Part shown: one piece after another, positions 7,375 through 16,542 of the stretch | How the letters are laid out: each line of letters begins with the position of its first letter | Numbering within the stretch: position 1 is the stretch's first letter | Source: Bacteroidales bacterium | Lineage (GTDB): Bacteria > Bacteroidota > Bacteroidia > Bacteroidales > UBA932 | Direction: 5' to 3' | DNA: 64,000 nt | Assembly (NCBI GenBank): GCA_017620335.1 | Contig: JAFZQO010000052.1 | Location: 1-64,000 of the forward strand | The notes under the pieces: generated by a model | Seen by the model: only the letters and a program-made list of their open reading frames with translations | Told to the model about the DNA's origin: nothing | Database searches by the model: none | Translations under genes and position numbers: made by a program

Positions 7375-8078
7375 TACGGCTGAACGAACTCAGAAAACTT
7401 TACCACGGCGTCGCCGCGCTGGACGTAGAAGAATTGACCATTGAAGAAGGGCAGATCGTGGGCCTCGTCGGTAACAACGGCGCCGGCAAGACCACGATGA
7501 TGCGCCTGATCCTCGACCTCATCCGCGCGGACAGGGGCAGCGCCACCATCGACGGCATCAGGGTGGACCAGGATCCGGCATGGAAAAACTTCACCGGATC
7601 CTACCTCGACTCGACCTTCCTCGTCGATTTCTATACTCCCGAGGAATTCTTCGACTTCGTAGCCGAGGCGTACGGCATCCCAGGCGACGAGCTGAATCGG
7701 CGTCTTCAGACTTATGAAACCCTGATGAACGACGAGATCATGGGCAAGGGCAAGCTCATCCACGACCATTCCAACGGCAACCGCCAGAAGATAGGCATCA
7801 TCGCTGCGATGCTGATCAATCCGAAAGTGCTGATACTGGACGAACCCTTCAACTACCTCGATCCCAGCTCGCAACTGGTGGTCGCGAAACTCATCCGCGA
7901 GATGAACCGCGACCTCGGCACCACTTGCATGGTTTCCAGCCACAACCTCACCTCCATCAACGACCTCTGCAACCGCATCCTCCTGCTGGAGAAAGGCAAA
8001 CTTATCATGGACAAGCCCCACGTCCCCGGCAGCACCGACCCCGAACTCGAAGCCTACTTCCTCGACGCGGTGAGATAA
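7371..8078 (+). CDS. ABC transporter ATP-binding protein
   Basis: 235-residue nucleotide-binding subunit. Walker A is GNNGAGKTT (about 35-43), the signature is degenerate (HSNGNRQKIG instead of LSGGQ), Walker B is VLILDEP with the catalytic Glu, and the switch His is in SSHNL. It partners the DUF5687 membrane protein with which it overlaps by 4 bases. The pair probably exports a lipid, peptide or drug; the sequence does not say which. Confidence 0.92.
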   Translation: MIRLNELRKLYHGVAALDVEELTIEEGQIVGLVGNNGAGKTTMMRLILDLIRADRGSATIDGIRVDQDPAWKNFTGSYLDSTFLVDFYTPEEFFDFVAEAYGIPGDELNRRLQTYETLMNDEIMGKGKLIHDHSNGNRQKIGIIAAMLINPKVLILDEPFNYLDPSSQLVVAKLIREMNRDLGTTCMVSSHNLTSINDLCNRILLLEKGKLIMDKPHVPGSTDPELEAYFLDAVR

Positions 8079-8228
8079 GCTTATCTATAAGCAGTATTTT
8101 TGCGATACGATTTCACTCTTGGTGACGTATGCCCGATAGCCTCCAAACTACTTGATAATGGACATGCCGACCCCAAAGCTTATTACAACGAGGAGGAAGA
8201 TTAATTTGATAGCCAAATAGTTATGTGG

Positions 8229-8253
8229 AATCCCGCGGCAAAACCGCGGGATT
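8229..8253 (+). terminator. Hairpin terminator after the ABC operon
   Basis: AATCCCGCGG (8229-8238) and CCGCGGGATT (8244-8253) form a perfect 10-bp stem with a CAAAA loop. The tail is AT-rich rather than a strict T-run. The rest of 8079-8312 is AT-rich and shows no gene that I can support. Confidence 0.6.
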
Positions 8254-8312
8254 AATTTATTCCAAAAACTATGAAATAATCAAAAGTGCGATGATTAATT
8301 TATAGTTTTTAT

Positions 8313-8320
8313 TATATTTG
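8313..8320 (+). promoter_or_regulatory. -7 box of the DUF4143 ATPase gene
   Basis: TATATTTG, an exact TAnnTTTG match, 24 bases before ATG 8344; no clear -33 box. Confidence 0.5.
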
Positions 8321-8343
8321 TCCGGAATGACAATCGACACAGA

Positions 8344-9711
8344 ATGATGAAAAGAAAGATTACAGAAGCTCTGATAGCCTGGAAAAACAACCCGGCACAC
8401 AAACCCCTGATTCTTCAAGGCGCCCGTCAGGTGGGCAAGTCTTTTATTCTTGAAGAGTTCGGGCGGCAGTATTATAAGAACTATATTAGGGTGAGCCTGG
8501 ATCTTGTTCCCGAAGTCCGGAGTTTTCTTAAGGATAACATCAATCCACTGGAAGTCATCGCCTATCTGGAGTCACTATACAATACCCGCATCCTCCCGCA
8601 CGAGACTCTTGTAATCCTGGACGAAATCCAGGACTGCAAGCGGGCTCTTCTTGCCCTAAAGTATTTTCAGGAAGATTATCCACAGTACGACATAGCTGCC
8701 GCCGGTAGCCTGTTGGGAGTGGCCGTCAACAGCGGATTCAAGCCTGAAGAGGAAGATGAGAAGCAACCAGCAGAGAACGCAGAAGAGGCCTTCTCTTATC
8801 CTGTCGGCAAGGTAGAAGAGCTGCGTCTTTTCCCAATGGATTTCGAGGAGTTTCTCTGGGCAACAGGCAATGTCATTTTAGCCGGTGAAATCCGGACACA
8901 TTTCGCAACAAATGAAACTATGCCGGCATCAGTCCATGCCATGGCCTTGGATCTCTATCAGAAATACCTTATCGTTGGCGGTATGCCCGAGAGCGTCCAG
9001 AAATATGTAGACACACACAGTTACATAGAATGCAGAGCCATCCAACAGTCCATTCTCATCGGATACAATGCCGATATGGCCAAATACGCAAAGCCGGCCA
9101 CGACAGTCAAGATACGGGCCTGCTTCAACTCCATTCCGGCTCAACTTGCAAAGGAGAACCGCAAGTTCCAGTACAAACTGGCCAAAAAAGGTGGGACGGC
9201 AAAGATTTTCGGTGAAGCTATCGAGTGGCTCATACTGGCCGGGACAGTTCACAAATGCAAGCTCATCTCACACGGTTTCATCCCTATATCGGCACAGGAG
9301 GATGACAGTGACTTCAAGATATATATGAACGACGTGGGCCTGCTCGGATGCAAAGCTCAGATGCCTGCCCAGATGCTTCTGGGGTCCATCGATACTGATA
9401 ATACCTTCCTGGGCTCCGTGGCAGAGAACTACGTCTGCCAGGCCCTTGCGGCAAATAACATTATTCCCCGCTACTGGAAGAATGACAACACCCAGGAAAT
9501 GGAATTCATTCTTCAAGACGGTATTAACGTGATTCCCACGGAAGTGAAGAAAGGCAGGAAAGTGGACGCCATCAGCCTTAACAATTTCAGAACCACATAT
9601 AAATGCCCTATTTCCTACAGGATTTCCGGAAAGAACTTCGGCTTTGCAAATGGCATTAAAGCCATTCCCTTGTACGCGGTATTTTGTATCGAGACCAAAG
9701 AAATTGAATAA
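8344..9711 (+). CDS. AAA ATPase with C-terminal DUF4143
   Basis: 455-residue protein of the common AAA_14/DUF4143 family. The N-terminus binds ATP: Walker A GARQVGKS (about 27-34) and Walker B LVILDEIQDC (about 90-99). The C-terminal half carries the DUF4143 domain, with PD-(D/E)XK-like features including a late VIPTEVKKGRK segment that resembles the E-x-K of restriction-like nucleases. Cellular role is not established; members spread horizontally and are often in accessory regions. Composition is more AT-rich than the flanking operons. ATG 8344 is directly followed by a second ATG (8347); either could be used. Confidence 0.88.
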   Translation: MMKRKITEALIAWKNNPAHKPLILQGARQVGKSFILEEFGRQYYKNYIRVSLDLVPEVRSFLKDNINPLEVIAYLESLYNTRILPHETLVILDEIQDCKRALLALKYFQEDYPQYDIAAAGSLLGVAVNSGFKPEEEDEKQPAENAEEAFSYPVGKVEELRLFPMDFEEFLWATGNVILAGEIRTHFATNETMPASVHAMALDLYQKYLIVGGMPESVQKYVDTHSYIECRAIQQSILIGYNADMAKYAKPATTVKIRACFNSIPAQLAKENRKFQYKLAKKGGTAKIFGEAIEWLILAGTVHKCKLISHGFIPISAQEDDSDFKIYMNDVGLLGCKAQMPAQMLLGSIDTDNTFLGSVAENYVCQALAANNIIPRYWKNDNTQEMEFILQDGINVIPTEVKKGRKVDAISLNNFRTTYKCPISYRISGKNFGFANGIKAIPLYAVFCIETKEIE

Positions 9712-9735
9712 AACGAAGTAATCCAGGATGTAGCT

Positions 9736-10040
9736 ATGAAAAGGTCAGAGCATCCTCTTTACAAAGAATTTGAAAAAACAGAGAAAGCAGTATTGAAGAG
9801 TATTGCCCGTAAGCATGGATGGCGGCAGAGTAATTATATTGAGTGGAAAATTGATGCTTGTGGTGGGATGTTTTCGAGGCTTTTCCAAATGGCTCACGGC
9901 CGTCTTCTCTACACCTTCATTTCTAGTTGCTTTTTGACCAAAAAGAGGACCTTATCACTGACGTGTGCCAGCGAGCCGTCGGAGAGATAGCCCTCTGTCG
10001 CTTGGCCTCTGAACATCTTTACCAGATAATTATCCAATAA
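9736..10040 (+). pseudogene. Frameshifted small gene of unknown function
   Basis: The frame from ATG 9736 starts MKRSEHPLYKEFEKTEK and reads like a real protein to about 9926 (through AHGRLLYTF), but then becomes unlikely sequence and stops at 9988-9990. A second frame, opening after a TAG at 9924, gives a plausible continuation (FDQKEDLITDVCQRAVGE) ending at TAA 10038-10040. One indel near the T5 run at 9931-9935 would join the two into a protein of about 100 residues. It is either decayed or a sequencing error. The 3' end overlaps the convergent ORF ending at 10019. Confidence 0.4.
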
Positions 10041-10516
10041 TCAATGCTTTGTTCAAGTTCTCCATAAGTAATCCCAGAGGAATAATAATGTTGAGTTTTA
10101 TCTGAATAATCACTGTTGGCGTCAGCATTTGATAGAAAGTCATTCACAGTTTCGCCTAAATTGTAATTAAAAACCAGTGTGCGTGTGTGATTCTTTTCTA
10201 AGGCATCATCTGGGACAAATATGACTGTATCTGCTTTCTCCACATTGAGCGTTTTATTGTTTTGTATGTGCTCATATAATTGATCAAAAGAACAAACAAC
10301 ACAATTCTCGTTTATTTCTTTTGCACCTTCTTTTCGTATCCTCTCTATAATTGCTTCGTAGGTACTAGCATCATTAATAAGATAATGCTCTGAAAACCTC
10401 CATGGGAGGGGATGTGTTTCATTCTTCTTAACCTTCGGGAATGATTTAAAAATAGTATAACGGCAGGAAGTAAGCGTCAGAGCAGAATCCTTATCTATTG
10501 TGGGAAAAAAACGCAT
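10019..10516 (-). CDS. Orphan ORF, unknown function, possibly 5'-truncated
   Basis: 165-residue predicted soluble protein, rich in Asn, Glu and Lys, clearly more AT-rich than the TonB receptor gene on its right. No known motif is recognised and there is no signal peptide. The frame stays open about 14 codons upstream of the only ATG (to about 10558) and reads as plausible protein (LLAEKNVPDS), with no start codon of ordinary type there, so the gene may have lost its 5' end when the islet was inserted or rearranged. It converges with the frameshifted gene on the left. Confidence 0.45.
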   Translation of the reverse strand: MRFFPTIDKDSALTLTSCRYTIFKSFPKVKKNETHPLPWRFSEHYLINDASTYEAIIERIRKEGAKEINENCVVCSFDQLYEHIQNNKTLNVEKADTVIFVPDDALEKNHTRTLVFNYNLGETVNDFLSNADANSDYSDKTQHYYSSGITYGELEQSIDYWIIIW

Positions 10517-10589
10517 AAGCGAGTCGGGTACGTTCTTCTCTGCTAAAAGCTGGAGCCCTTATATATTTTGGAGATTATTTGAATCTATA

Positions 10590-12980
10590 TCAAAACCTTA
10601 TCCGCCAGTTAAAGCTCGGCATGATGGGGATGAGCGAAATCTGGCGCCATTCACGCGAGCGGCTGTCGTAGGTGATCGAGAAGGGATTATGGCGGTTTAG
10701 GACGTTGTACACTCCGAGGGTCAGTTCCTGCGGATGCAGTGTTTTGAACTCGAAGCAGCATCCCAGGTCCAGGCGGATGTAGGCAGGCATTTCGTAATTG
10801 TTCACCGAGGTTAAATAATCCAAGGTAACGTCCTTCCCGAAGAAGGTGTATGCCTGGTATTCGCCGACCGCGACAGTCTCCCAATGGCCTGACTGATAGG
10901 TGAATAAGCCGTTGAGGACAATGCTTCTCCGAGCATTGTCAGCGATGGTGAAAGAAGCCGTGGAATTAAGGATGTGACGGCGGTCGAACTTGGCCGGGAA
11001 AGTATTGCCTTCGTTGACCTCCTCGAAGGTTCGGTCGGTCTTCGAGTAGGTGTAGGCTACCCTCAGATCAAGTTTCTCTCCATCCTTCTCGTACAGGAAC
11101 TCCAGGCCCCGTGAAGATCCCGAGCCGGTCTTGATGTTGTTTTTCCAACCCGCAATGGCGGGGCTGAAGAGCATTCCCGCATCAAGGAAATACACGAGAT
11201 TGGACATGACCTTGTCATATGCTCCCGCCGTGAGGTGGTGCTGTCCGAAGGAAGTGAAGAAACCTGCGTAGAACTGGCGGGCACGCTCGGGGGGCCGGGC
11301 CGGGTTTGTCGGGACCAGCAGGTCCACGGACCAGCCCAAAGGGATGCCCTCCAGCGTATGGTAAAACTGAGCCGTCCAGTCAAAGGTCGCTTCCACGGCC
11401 AGCCATTTGGCGAGATTTACGCGCGCCAGAAGGCCAGCCTCGGGGGTGATGAGCCAATCCCATCTGCTGATTCCCGTCTGGTCGGCACCATAAGCATTGA
11501 TGCGTCCGGAGGCCATGAACTCGTAACTGTCTTCTTTCTCCAAGCTCCACTGTGCGTGAAGCGTTGTGATGCTGCTGTGACTGATATGGTCGCTGCGGGG
11601 AGAATCAAGCGGCTTGAGGGGGCCTGAGCCAGAGAAGGTCGAGGAGGTTCCGGGGTTGAATACCGCGAAACGCTCGCGAGCCCCGAGTCGGACGTCGCCG
11701 GCTCGCGCCAGGGGGCGCGAGAACACGACGTCCGCCATGAACTCGTCCAGCGAGCTGACGATGGCGATATTGTTCACAGTGCCGTTCATGTCCCGAATAA
11801 TGCCTTGACGGCCGCTGAAGCGGTTGTAGGCGGCGCCGTCCTCGACAATCCAGCCTCCGTTCAGGCGTCCCTCATGGCGGACGCTCACGATCAGGTTGTT
11901 CCATCCCATACTCTCTTCGGAGTCGCCACCGTAAACGTAGCTGTAGGCGTCCAGGCTGTTAAAGACGCTAAGCGAGAGGGAGTTGTCATCATCCACGAGC
12001 CATTTCGTCTTGGCGAAGGCGTCATAAACGGCGGCGCGGGGCCGGCTGAGGCTGTCCAAAGCGCCGCCTGCGGCGGCCTGGACAGCCCGGAACAGCGGCC
12101 CCAGCGGCGACACCCGCACCGACCCAAGCAGCGAGACCTTGTTCCTGACAATCGGCAACGAGACCGTCCCTCCAAGGATGAACGTGCTCGCGGAAATGCT
12201 GTATGACGGCTTCACGAAGCTTCCGTCATTCGTCCGGAGGCCTATGTGCGAGGCCGTGATATTGCTCTCGTCCCCGTGGAACCCTCCCAAACGGAAACTC
12301 ACCGAGGAGATGACGTCGGTGGGACAGGCACTGGTGAGCCCCAGCAGATGGCTCCCTCCGTAGAGCGGTATACCGTCGAGCGTTGTGAGATTGCTGCCGA
12401 TATTGCCGCCGCGTACGTAGATTGCGGACGAGCCCTCCGCGCCTGTCGAAACTCCAGGCAAGGTCTGGATATACTTTATCGCGTCCGCCTCGCCGGTGGC
12501 GGCTACCATCGTGCGCAGCTCAGGCAGCGCAACGATGCGCGTTCCGGCGTCGCGGCGAACCGCCCGGTCCGAAATGATTCTCGCCTCACGCAAAGTATCC
12601 CGCATCGCAGCCTCTATGCGTGCCGGGCGAAGGGTATCCAACACCAGTATGGGGGCCTCATAAGCGGCTGATACATTGCTTTTTACCCTTTTAAGTACGA
12701 CAGTGTCCCCCATAATTTCATACTCTATCCCACTGCCATCGAAAAGCTCCCGAATGCTCCTCGACAACGACCCACGGCCGCGGACACTCCTGCACGTTCC
12801 GTTCAAAGGAAGTGTAGAGTCATAGACAAAAGTGACGTTGAACCTGTCCTTCAGGACGTTCATTTCCGAAATGTATGTCGTCTGCGCCTGAGCCTTTAGA
12901 CAAAGCCCGGACGAAATCATGAAAACGACCGCGATGATATACTTAGTTTTCATGATTTTCATGGATGAAAGCATGTTCAT
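10590..12980 (-). CDS. TonB-dependent outer membrane receptor with STN domain
   Basis: 796-residue outer membrane transporter. A signal peptide (about 1-33) is followed by an STN (secretin/TonB N-terminal) domain at about 40-100, the domain used by transducing receptors to contact a FecR-type anti-sigma factor. A plug domain follows (TLPGVSTGAEGSSAIYVRGG near 170-195), then a beta barrel ending in a typical aromatic C-terminus (NWRIRF). It is the last gene of an ECF sigma / FecR / DUF4249 / receptor series, overlapping DUF4249 by 4 bases (ATGA), which sets the start at 12980. Ligand unknown; iron chelates are the classical case, but DUF4249-linked receptors are not proven to take iron. Confidence 0.88.
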   Translation of the reverse strand: MNMLSSMKIMKTKYIIAVVFMISSGLCLKAQAQTTYISEMNVLKDRFNVTFVYDSTLPLNGTCRSVRGRGSLSRSIRELFDGSGIEYEIMGDTVVLKRVKSNVSAAYEAPILVLDTLRPARIEAAMRDTLREARIISDRAVRRDAGTRIVALPELRTMVAATGEADAIKYIQTLPGVSTGAEGSSAIYVRGGNIGSNLTTLDGIPLYGGSHLLGLTSACPTDVISSVSFRLGGFHGDESNITASHIGLRTNDGSFVKPSYSISASTFILGGTVSLPIVRNKVSLLGSVRVSPLGPLFRAVQAAAGGALDSLSRPRAAVYDAFAKTKWLVDDDNSLSLSVFNSLDAYSYVYGGDSEESMGWNNLIVSVRHEGRLNGGWIVEDGAAYNRFSGRQGIIRDMNGTVNNIAIVSSLDEFMADVVFSRPLARAGDVRLGARERFAVFNPGTSSTFSGSGPLKPLDSPRSDHISHSSITTLHAQWSLEKEDSYEFMASGRINAYGADQTGISRWDWLITPEAGLLARVNLAKWLAVEATFDWTAQFYHTLEGIPLGWSVDLLVPTNPARPPERARQFYAGFFTSFGQHHLTAGAYDKVMSNLVYFLDAGMLFSPAIAGWKNNIKTGSGSSRGLEFLYEKDGEKLDLRVAYTYSKTDRTFEEVNEGNTFPAKFDRRHILNSTASFTIADNARRSIVLNGLFTYQSGHWETVAVGEYQAYTFFGKDVTLDYLTSVNNYEMPAYIRLDLGCCFEFKTLHPQELTLGVYNVLNRHNPFSITYDSRSREWRQISLIPIMPSFNWRIRF

Positions 12981-14194
12981 TTACGCCAGTTTTCTCCAAA
13001 AGTGGAGCGGGGATCGGGATCCCGGAGAAACAATACCAGTTGGTTTTCGCAGCCGAATATGCCCACGCCTCCTTGTATATTCGAGAAAATGTCGGGGGCG
13101 GTATACAAAGTGGTGAGATAGTTGTCCGTCTTATACTCCCGTATATATATGCTACGGAGATACTCATCCAGATCGGAATTGACAAAATGGAAATGGAAAC
13201 GGAAATACTGGTTCCAGCTCCACCTTCTTTTTTTGTATACCGGCACGCGTATGTATTCCTTCTTTTCCTCGTCATAGACAATATTCGAACCGGCTTGGAT
13301 ATCAAAGTACCCATAATAGCCGTTAGATTCAAGATTAAGATACCATATCGGGCCGGCGGACACGAATATGGTGCGGGACGTATCTACCTTCTCCATGCGG
13401 ATATAACCTTCATGCAATTGTAGGTTCGGCATGGCCTTCAGCGAAGCCTCAAACACCTCACGTATCCTTGCATCAGTGCCGTCGCCCTGGTCCTGCGTCC
13501 CGAGGATTGTCAAGTCGGATAGATGCTTCCCGCTAATATTGAAATCGTCCGCGTACGGGTTGTCGGTCGCCAAATACTTCAGATCCTTCCACCCTTCAGG
13601 CGTATATTCCTGAGCGAACACCCAGACCGGGCAGTCAATATCCTTCTGATTATTATGAAAATAGTAAGGGTGTCTCAGAAAGTACTCTTCGGCTTCCTTG
13701 TCATCGTATTCAAACACTTCGGGCGGAGCATATGTTGCGGTTTGTACATCAGGCAACCCTGTGGTCTCCGCACGGATAGTATCCTTCCCTGGAATCAATA
13801 CTGACAAATAATATTCTGCTTCCGGGTAGATGCGGACGGAATCCGACTCCCAAACTCCGTCCCCGACGTGTTCGAAAGCAATAGTGCCGGTCGGATCTTT
13901 CCTAGGCCCGTTCTCGTACCTGACACATACCTCCGCCTCCTCGACCGGGATATGGTTCTCCATCGACTTGCCCTTGACATAATTCAAGGTCATTGTCTGC
14001 CTTTGTATGTCAAGCGTGGCGTTTGTAGTTTGTGTAAGACTGTAGAAACTCTCAGGGTCTGGATTTCTCAGGATGCAGCAGACAGCCACCGGCAGATCCT
14101 CGTCGTGCGGGTCCATGACGATGGACTCGACGCATCCGGTCAGGATTAATAAGGATACCGGTATCTGTATTATAAGTTTTGCAAGTAGTTTCAT
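12977..14194 (-). CDS. DUF4249 lipoprotein, receptor partner
   Basis: 405-residue lipoprotein with lipobox LTGC (Cys about 21). The sequence after it (SIVMDPHDEDLPVAVCCIL) and the Ig-like beta-rich body match the DUF4249 family, which in Bacteroidota is usually encoded beside a TonB-dependent receptor. It probably sits on the outer membrane with the receptor. It lies 26 bases after the FecR-like gene and overlaps the receptor start by 4 bases, so the three are co-transcribed. Confidence 0.82.
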   Translation of the reverse strand: MKLLAKLIIQIPVSLLILTGCVESIVMDPHDEDLPVAVCCILRNPDPESFYSLTQTTNATLDIQRQTMTLNYVKGKSMENHIPVEEAEVCVRYENGPRKDPTGTIAFEHVGDGVWESDSVRIYPEAEYYLSVLIPGKDTIRAETTGLPDVQTATYAPPEVFEYDDKEAEEYFLRHPYYFHNNQKDIDCPVWVFAQEYTPEGWKDLKYLATDNPYADDFNISGKHLSDLTILGTQDQGDGTDARIREVFEASLKAMPNLQLHEGYIRMEKVDTSRTIFVSAGPIWYLNLESNGYYGYFDIQAGSNIVYDEEKKEYIRVPVYKKRRWSWNQYFRFHFHFVNSDLDEYLRSIYIREYKTDNYLTTLYTAPDIFSNIQGGVGIFGCENQLVLFLRDPDPRSTFGENWRK

Positions 14195-14220
14195 GGCATT
14201 ATGAACTCTATTATCCCGGG

Positions 14221-15018
14221 CTATTCATTCGGGAGGATTTCGACATTCAGGGCGGACTCGATGGCGGAGAGGATGTGGTCGAGGCCGTCGGAGACGAGGA
14301 ATTCGCCGGTAAGCAGCGCTGAATCAGATGATTGCGTGGAAGTCTTCAGTTCCTTTCCGAAAATGACGGACAACTCATCAAGGACTTGGGCGAGGGGGAC
14401 GGCATCATAGGCCAGCCGTCCCGTCGCCCAGGCGACCGGGTTCAGGGAAGCCGGAGTGATGAAAACCGGGACGGCGGCGTCCCCTTCGAGTACGGCCGCG
14501 GTCCCATCCGTCATGAGCAGGCCTTTGTCCGAGTCTTCACGGGCGAACAAAAGGCGGCCTTCGGAGAGGAAGACCTCGCGGCGCTCCGCGTCGAACTGGA
14601 ACTTCGTTCCGAGAACGCGGACGCGCGCCTCACCGGAGCGCACCTCGAAGGGTGCTCCGGGGTCGCTCACAACCTCGAAGTAGGCAGTCCCTTCCAACCG
14701 CACGGTGCGCTCTTTGGAGAAGCGCCGGGGCTGGAAGGCCAGCGTCGAGCCGTCCTTGAGGCGGACAGTGGAGCGGTCCGGGAGCACGACGGAAGAAGCG
14801 GTTGTCTCCTCCCAACGGTTCAGGGTGGAGCGGTGCAGCGCCAGGCCGGCGGCCAGCAGCAAAGCTGCGACCGCCGCCGCGGACAGGCGCCACACCGCCC
14901 TCCGCGCCTTCCACGCGTCATAATAGCCTATGTTTTTCCGGAAACGGACAATTGCCTTGTCCGGATCCCAGAGTCCACGCCTGTAATGGCGCAGGACGAA
15001 TTGAAGCAGATCTTCCAT
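14221..15018 (-). CDS. FecR-type anti-sigma factor
   Basis: 265-residue inner-membrane regulator. A short cytoplasmic part (1-42) precedes a single transmembrane helix (about 43-62, AAAVAALLLAAGLAL). The periplasmic FecR domain follows (VVLPDRSTVRLKDGSTLAF, then VRLEGTAYFEV), and a DUF4974-like C-terminal domain (about 180-262) that would bind the STN domain of the receptor. It controls the ECF sigma factor encoded 51 bases upstream. The N-terminal cytoplasmic part is short compared with many FecR proteins. Confidence 0.88.
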   Translation of the reverse strand: MEDLLQFVLRHYRRGLWDPDKAIVRFRKNIGYYDAWKARRAVWRLSAAAVAALLLAAGLALHRSTLNRWEETTASSVVLPDRSTVRLKDGSTLAFQPRRFSKERTVRLEGTAYFEVVSDPGAPFEVRSGEARVRVLGTKFQFDAERREVFLSEGRLLFAREDSDKGLLMTDGTAAVLEGDAAVPVFITPASLNPVAWATGRLAYDAVPLAQVLDELSVIFGKELKTSTQSSDSALLTGEFLVSDGLDHILSAIESALNVEILPNE

Positions 15019-15068
15019 AAAGCAGAGTACTCTTTCCGGCTATAAGACTCGGAGAAAGGGAAAAAGTA

Positions 15069-15560
15069 CTATCCTGCGCAGAATAAAAATGAATAAATCT
15101 TGTAAGGGAGGTTCCTGAGCGCCTCCAGTGCTTTCGAGATATGGTTGCGGACCGTATGCACGGAGATACCCAGCATATAGGCTATGTCCTCGTATTTCAT
15201 ACCGTCACGCTTGCTCATCAGCAGGACCTGACGCCTCCTTTCCGGGAGAGAATCGATGGCCGACCAAAGCCTGGCCTCGCTCTCGGAACGGTCTTCCAGA
15301 TCTTCGGACGGGATGTCTTCCGGCAATACATCCGCACCGCCCCGTTGCTTCTTAAGATAGGAAATGCATTTGTTGCGGACCGATGCATAGAGATAAGGCT
15401 TGATGTCCCGGACCTCGTCTTTCCTCTGCCAGAGGCCGACGAAAGCCTCCTGCACGATGTCCTCAACAGCCCCCACATCTTCGGTGAAATGCATGGCATA
15501 GATGCACAACTGCCTGTAGTACAACTTGAAAGAATTCTCTATGTCCTTGACGGTCCCCAT
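15069..15560 (-). CDS. ECF RNA polymerase sigma factor (FecI-like)
   Basis: 163-residue sigma-70 family factor. Region 2 spans about 10-75 (DIVQEAFVGLWQ is the region 2.2 helix) and region 4 about 105-155, with the helix-turn-helix MKYEDIAYMLGISVHTVRNH. It should transcribe the downstream FecR/DUF4249/receptor genes when the receptor signals. It starts 2 bases after the stop of the TerB-DnaJ gene, so it may be co-transcribed with it. Confidence 0.92.
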   Translation of the reverse strand: MGTVKDIENSFKLYYRQLCIYAMHFTEDVGAVEDIVQEAFVGLWQRKDEVRDIKPYLYASVRNKCISYLKKQRGGADVLPEDIPSEDLEDRSESEARLWSAIDSLPERRRQVLLMSKRDGMKYEDIAYMLGISVHTVRNHISKALEALRNLPYKIYSFLFCAG

Positions 15561-15562
15561 CC

Positions 15563-16462
15563 CTAACTCATGCCGCGCTGGCGCTTGATGGTTTCGTAGG
15601 CGTCCTGGATCTGGCGGAACTTCTCCTCGGCGGCCTTCTGGACTTCGGGGCCGAGGGTTGCGACCTTGTCGGGATGGTTCTTCATGGCCATGCGACGGTA
15701 GGCGCTCTTGACCTCGTCATCGGTGGCGCTGGGGGAGATGCCTAGGACCGCGTAGGCGGACTCGTCGGTCTCCTTGTATAACATCGCGATGACGGAGTTG
15801 ATGTCGGTATTGTTGAGGCGGATGACGGCTCCGATGGCCTCAAGGACCGATTTTTCAGATTTGCTGAAGTTACCGTCGGAGGTAGCGATTTGGACGAGGT
15901 AATGGAAGAGCTGCAGGCGCTGCGAGTAGTTCATGTTGGAGGCGATCTGGTCACCTACCGAATAGATGTTGACCTGCTGGCGGTTGAAGCTGTCCAGCAT
16001 GCGCATCGCCTCGTCCACGGCGCTCTCGCCGAAATTCTTCCGGATGAACTCCCGCGCGCAGTCGCGCTCGGACGCCAGGACCTGGCCGTCGGCCTTCATG
16101 ACCGCCGACGACAGGACAAGCAGGCTGACGAAGAAGCTGTTGCGCTGCTCGTCGGCGGTGTAGCGGCCGCCGGTCGAAGTCCGATAGCCTCCGGTCTGCT
16201 GCTGGTACGTGCCGCCGGTGCGGCCGGTGTAAGCGCCGCCGTAACCGCCGCCATATCCGCCTGTGCCGTAGCCTCCGGTGCCCGTGCCGTAACCGCCGCC
16301 GTAGCTGCCGCCCTGACCGCTGCCGGCGCCTCCGCCGGGCAGCTGCCGGGCGACGTCTATGAACTTCTCAACGGCCGAGCCGAGGAAATATCCGAGCAGG
16401 GCCCCGATGGGCCCGCCGGCCACCCAGCCCAGGAAACCGCCTATCCATTTGCCTGATCCCAT
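15563..16462 (-). CDS. TerB/DnaJ co-chaperone-like protein with glycine-rich linker
   Basis: 299 residues. The N-terminus has a glycine-zipper-like hydrophobic segment (GGFLGWVAGGPIGALLGYFLG) that may insert in the membrane, as in DjlA proteins. A Gly/Tyr/Thr-rich low-complexity linker (about 43-100) follows, then a TerB-like helical domain (about 105-225) and a C-terminal J domain (about 235-297) with the HPD motif in MKNHPDK. The J domain should stimulate a DnaK-type chaperone. It is immediately upstream of the ECF sigma gene (2-base gap). Confidence 0.88.
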   Translation of the reverse strand: MGSGKWIGGFLGWVAGGPIGALLGYFLGSAVEKFIDVARQLPGGGAGSGQGGSYGGGYGTGTGGYGTGGYGGGYGGAYTGRTGGTYQQQTGGYRTSTGGRYTADEQRNSFFVSLLVLSSAVMKADGQVLASERDCAREFIRKNFGESAVDEAMRMLDSFNRQQVNIYSVGDQIASNMNYSQRLQLFHYLVQIATSDGNFSKSEKSVLEAIGAVIRLNNTDINSVIAMLYKETDESAYAVLGISPSATDDEVKSAYRRMAMKNHPDKVATLGPEVQKAAEEKFRQIQDAYETIKRQRGMS

Positions 16463-16542
16463 ATTCTCTTATAATGTTACGGCCACTACCCATCAAAATC
16501 CGGTCCAGCGCCGTCCGACTGCCATAATGGCGGAGGCGCGCC

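Noticed and set aside
9736-10040. Programmed frameshift
   Set aside because: The T5 run is too short to be a strong slippery site and no downstream structure is visible; a decayed gene or sequencing error is simpler.
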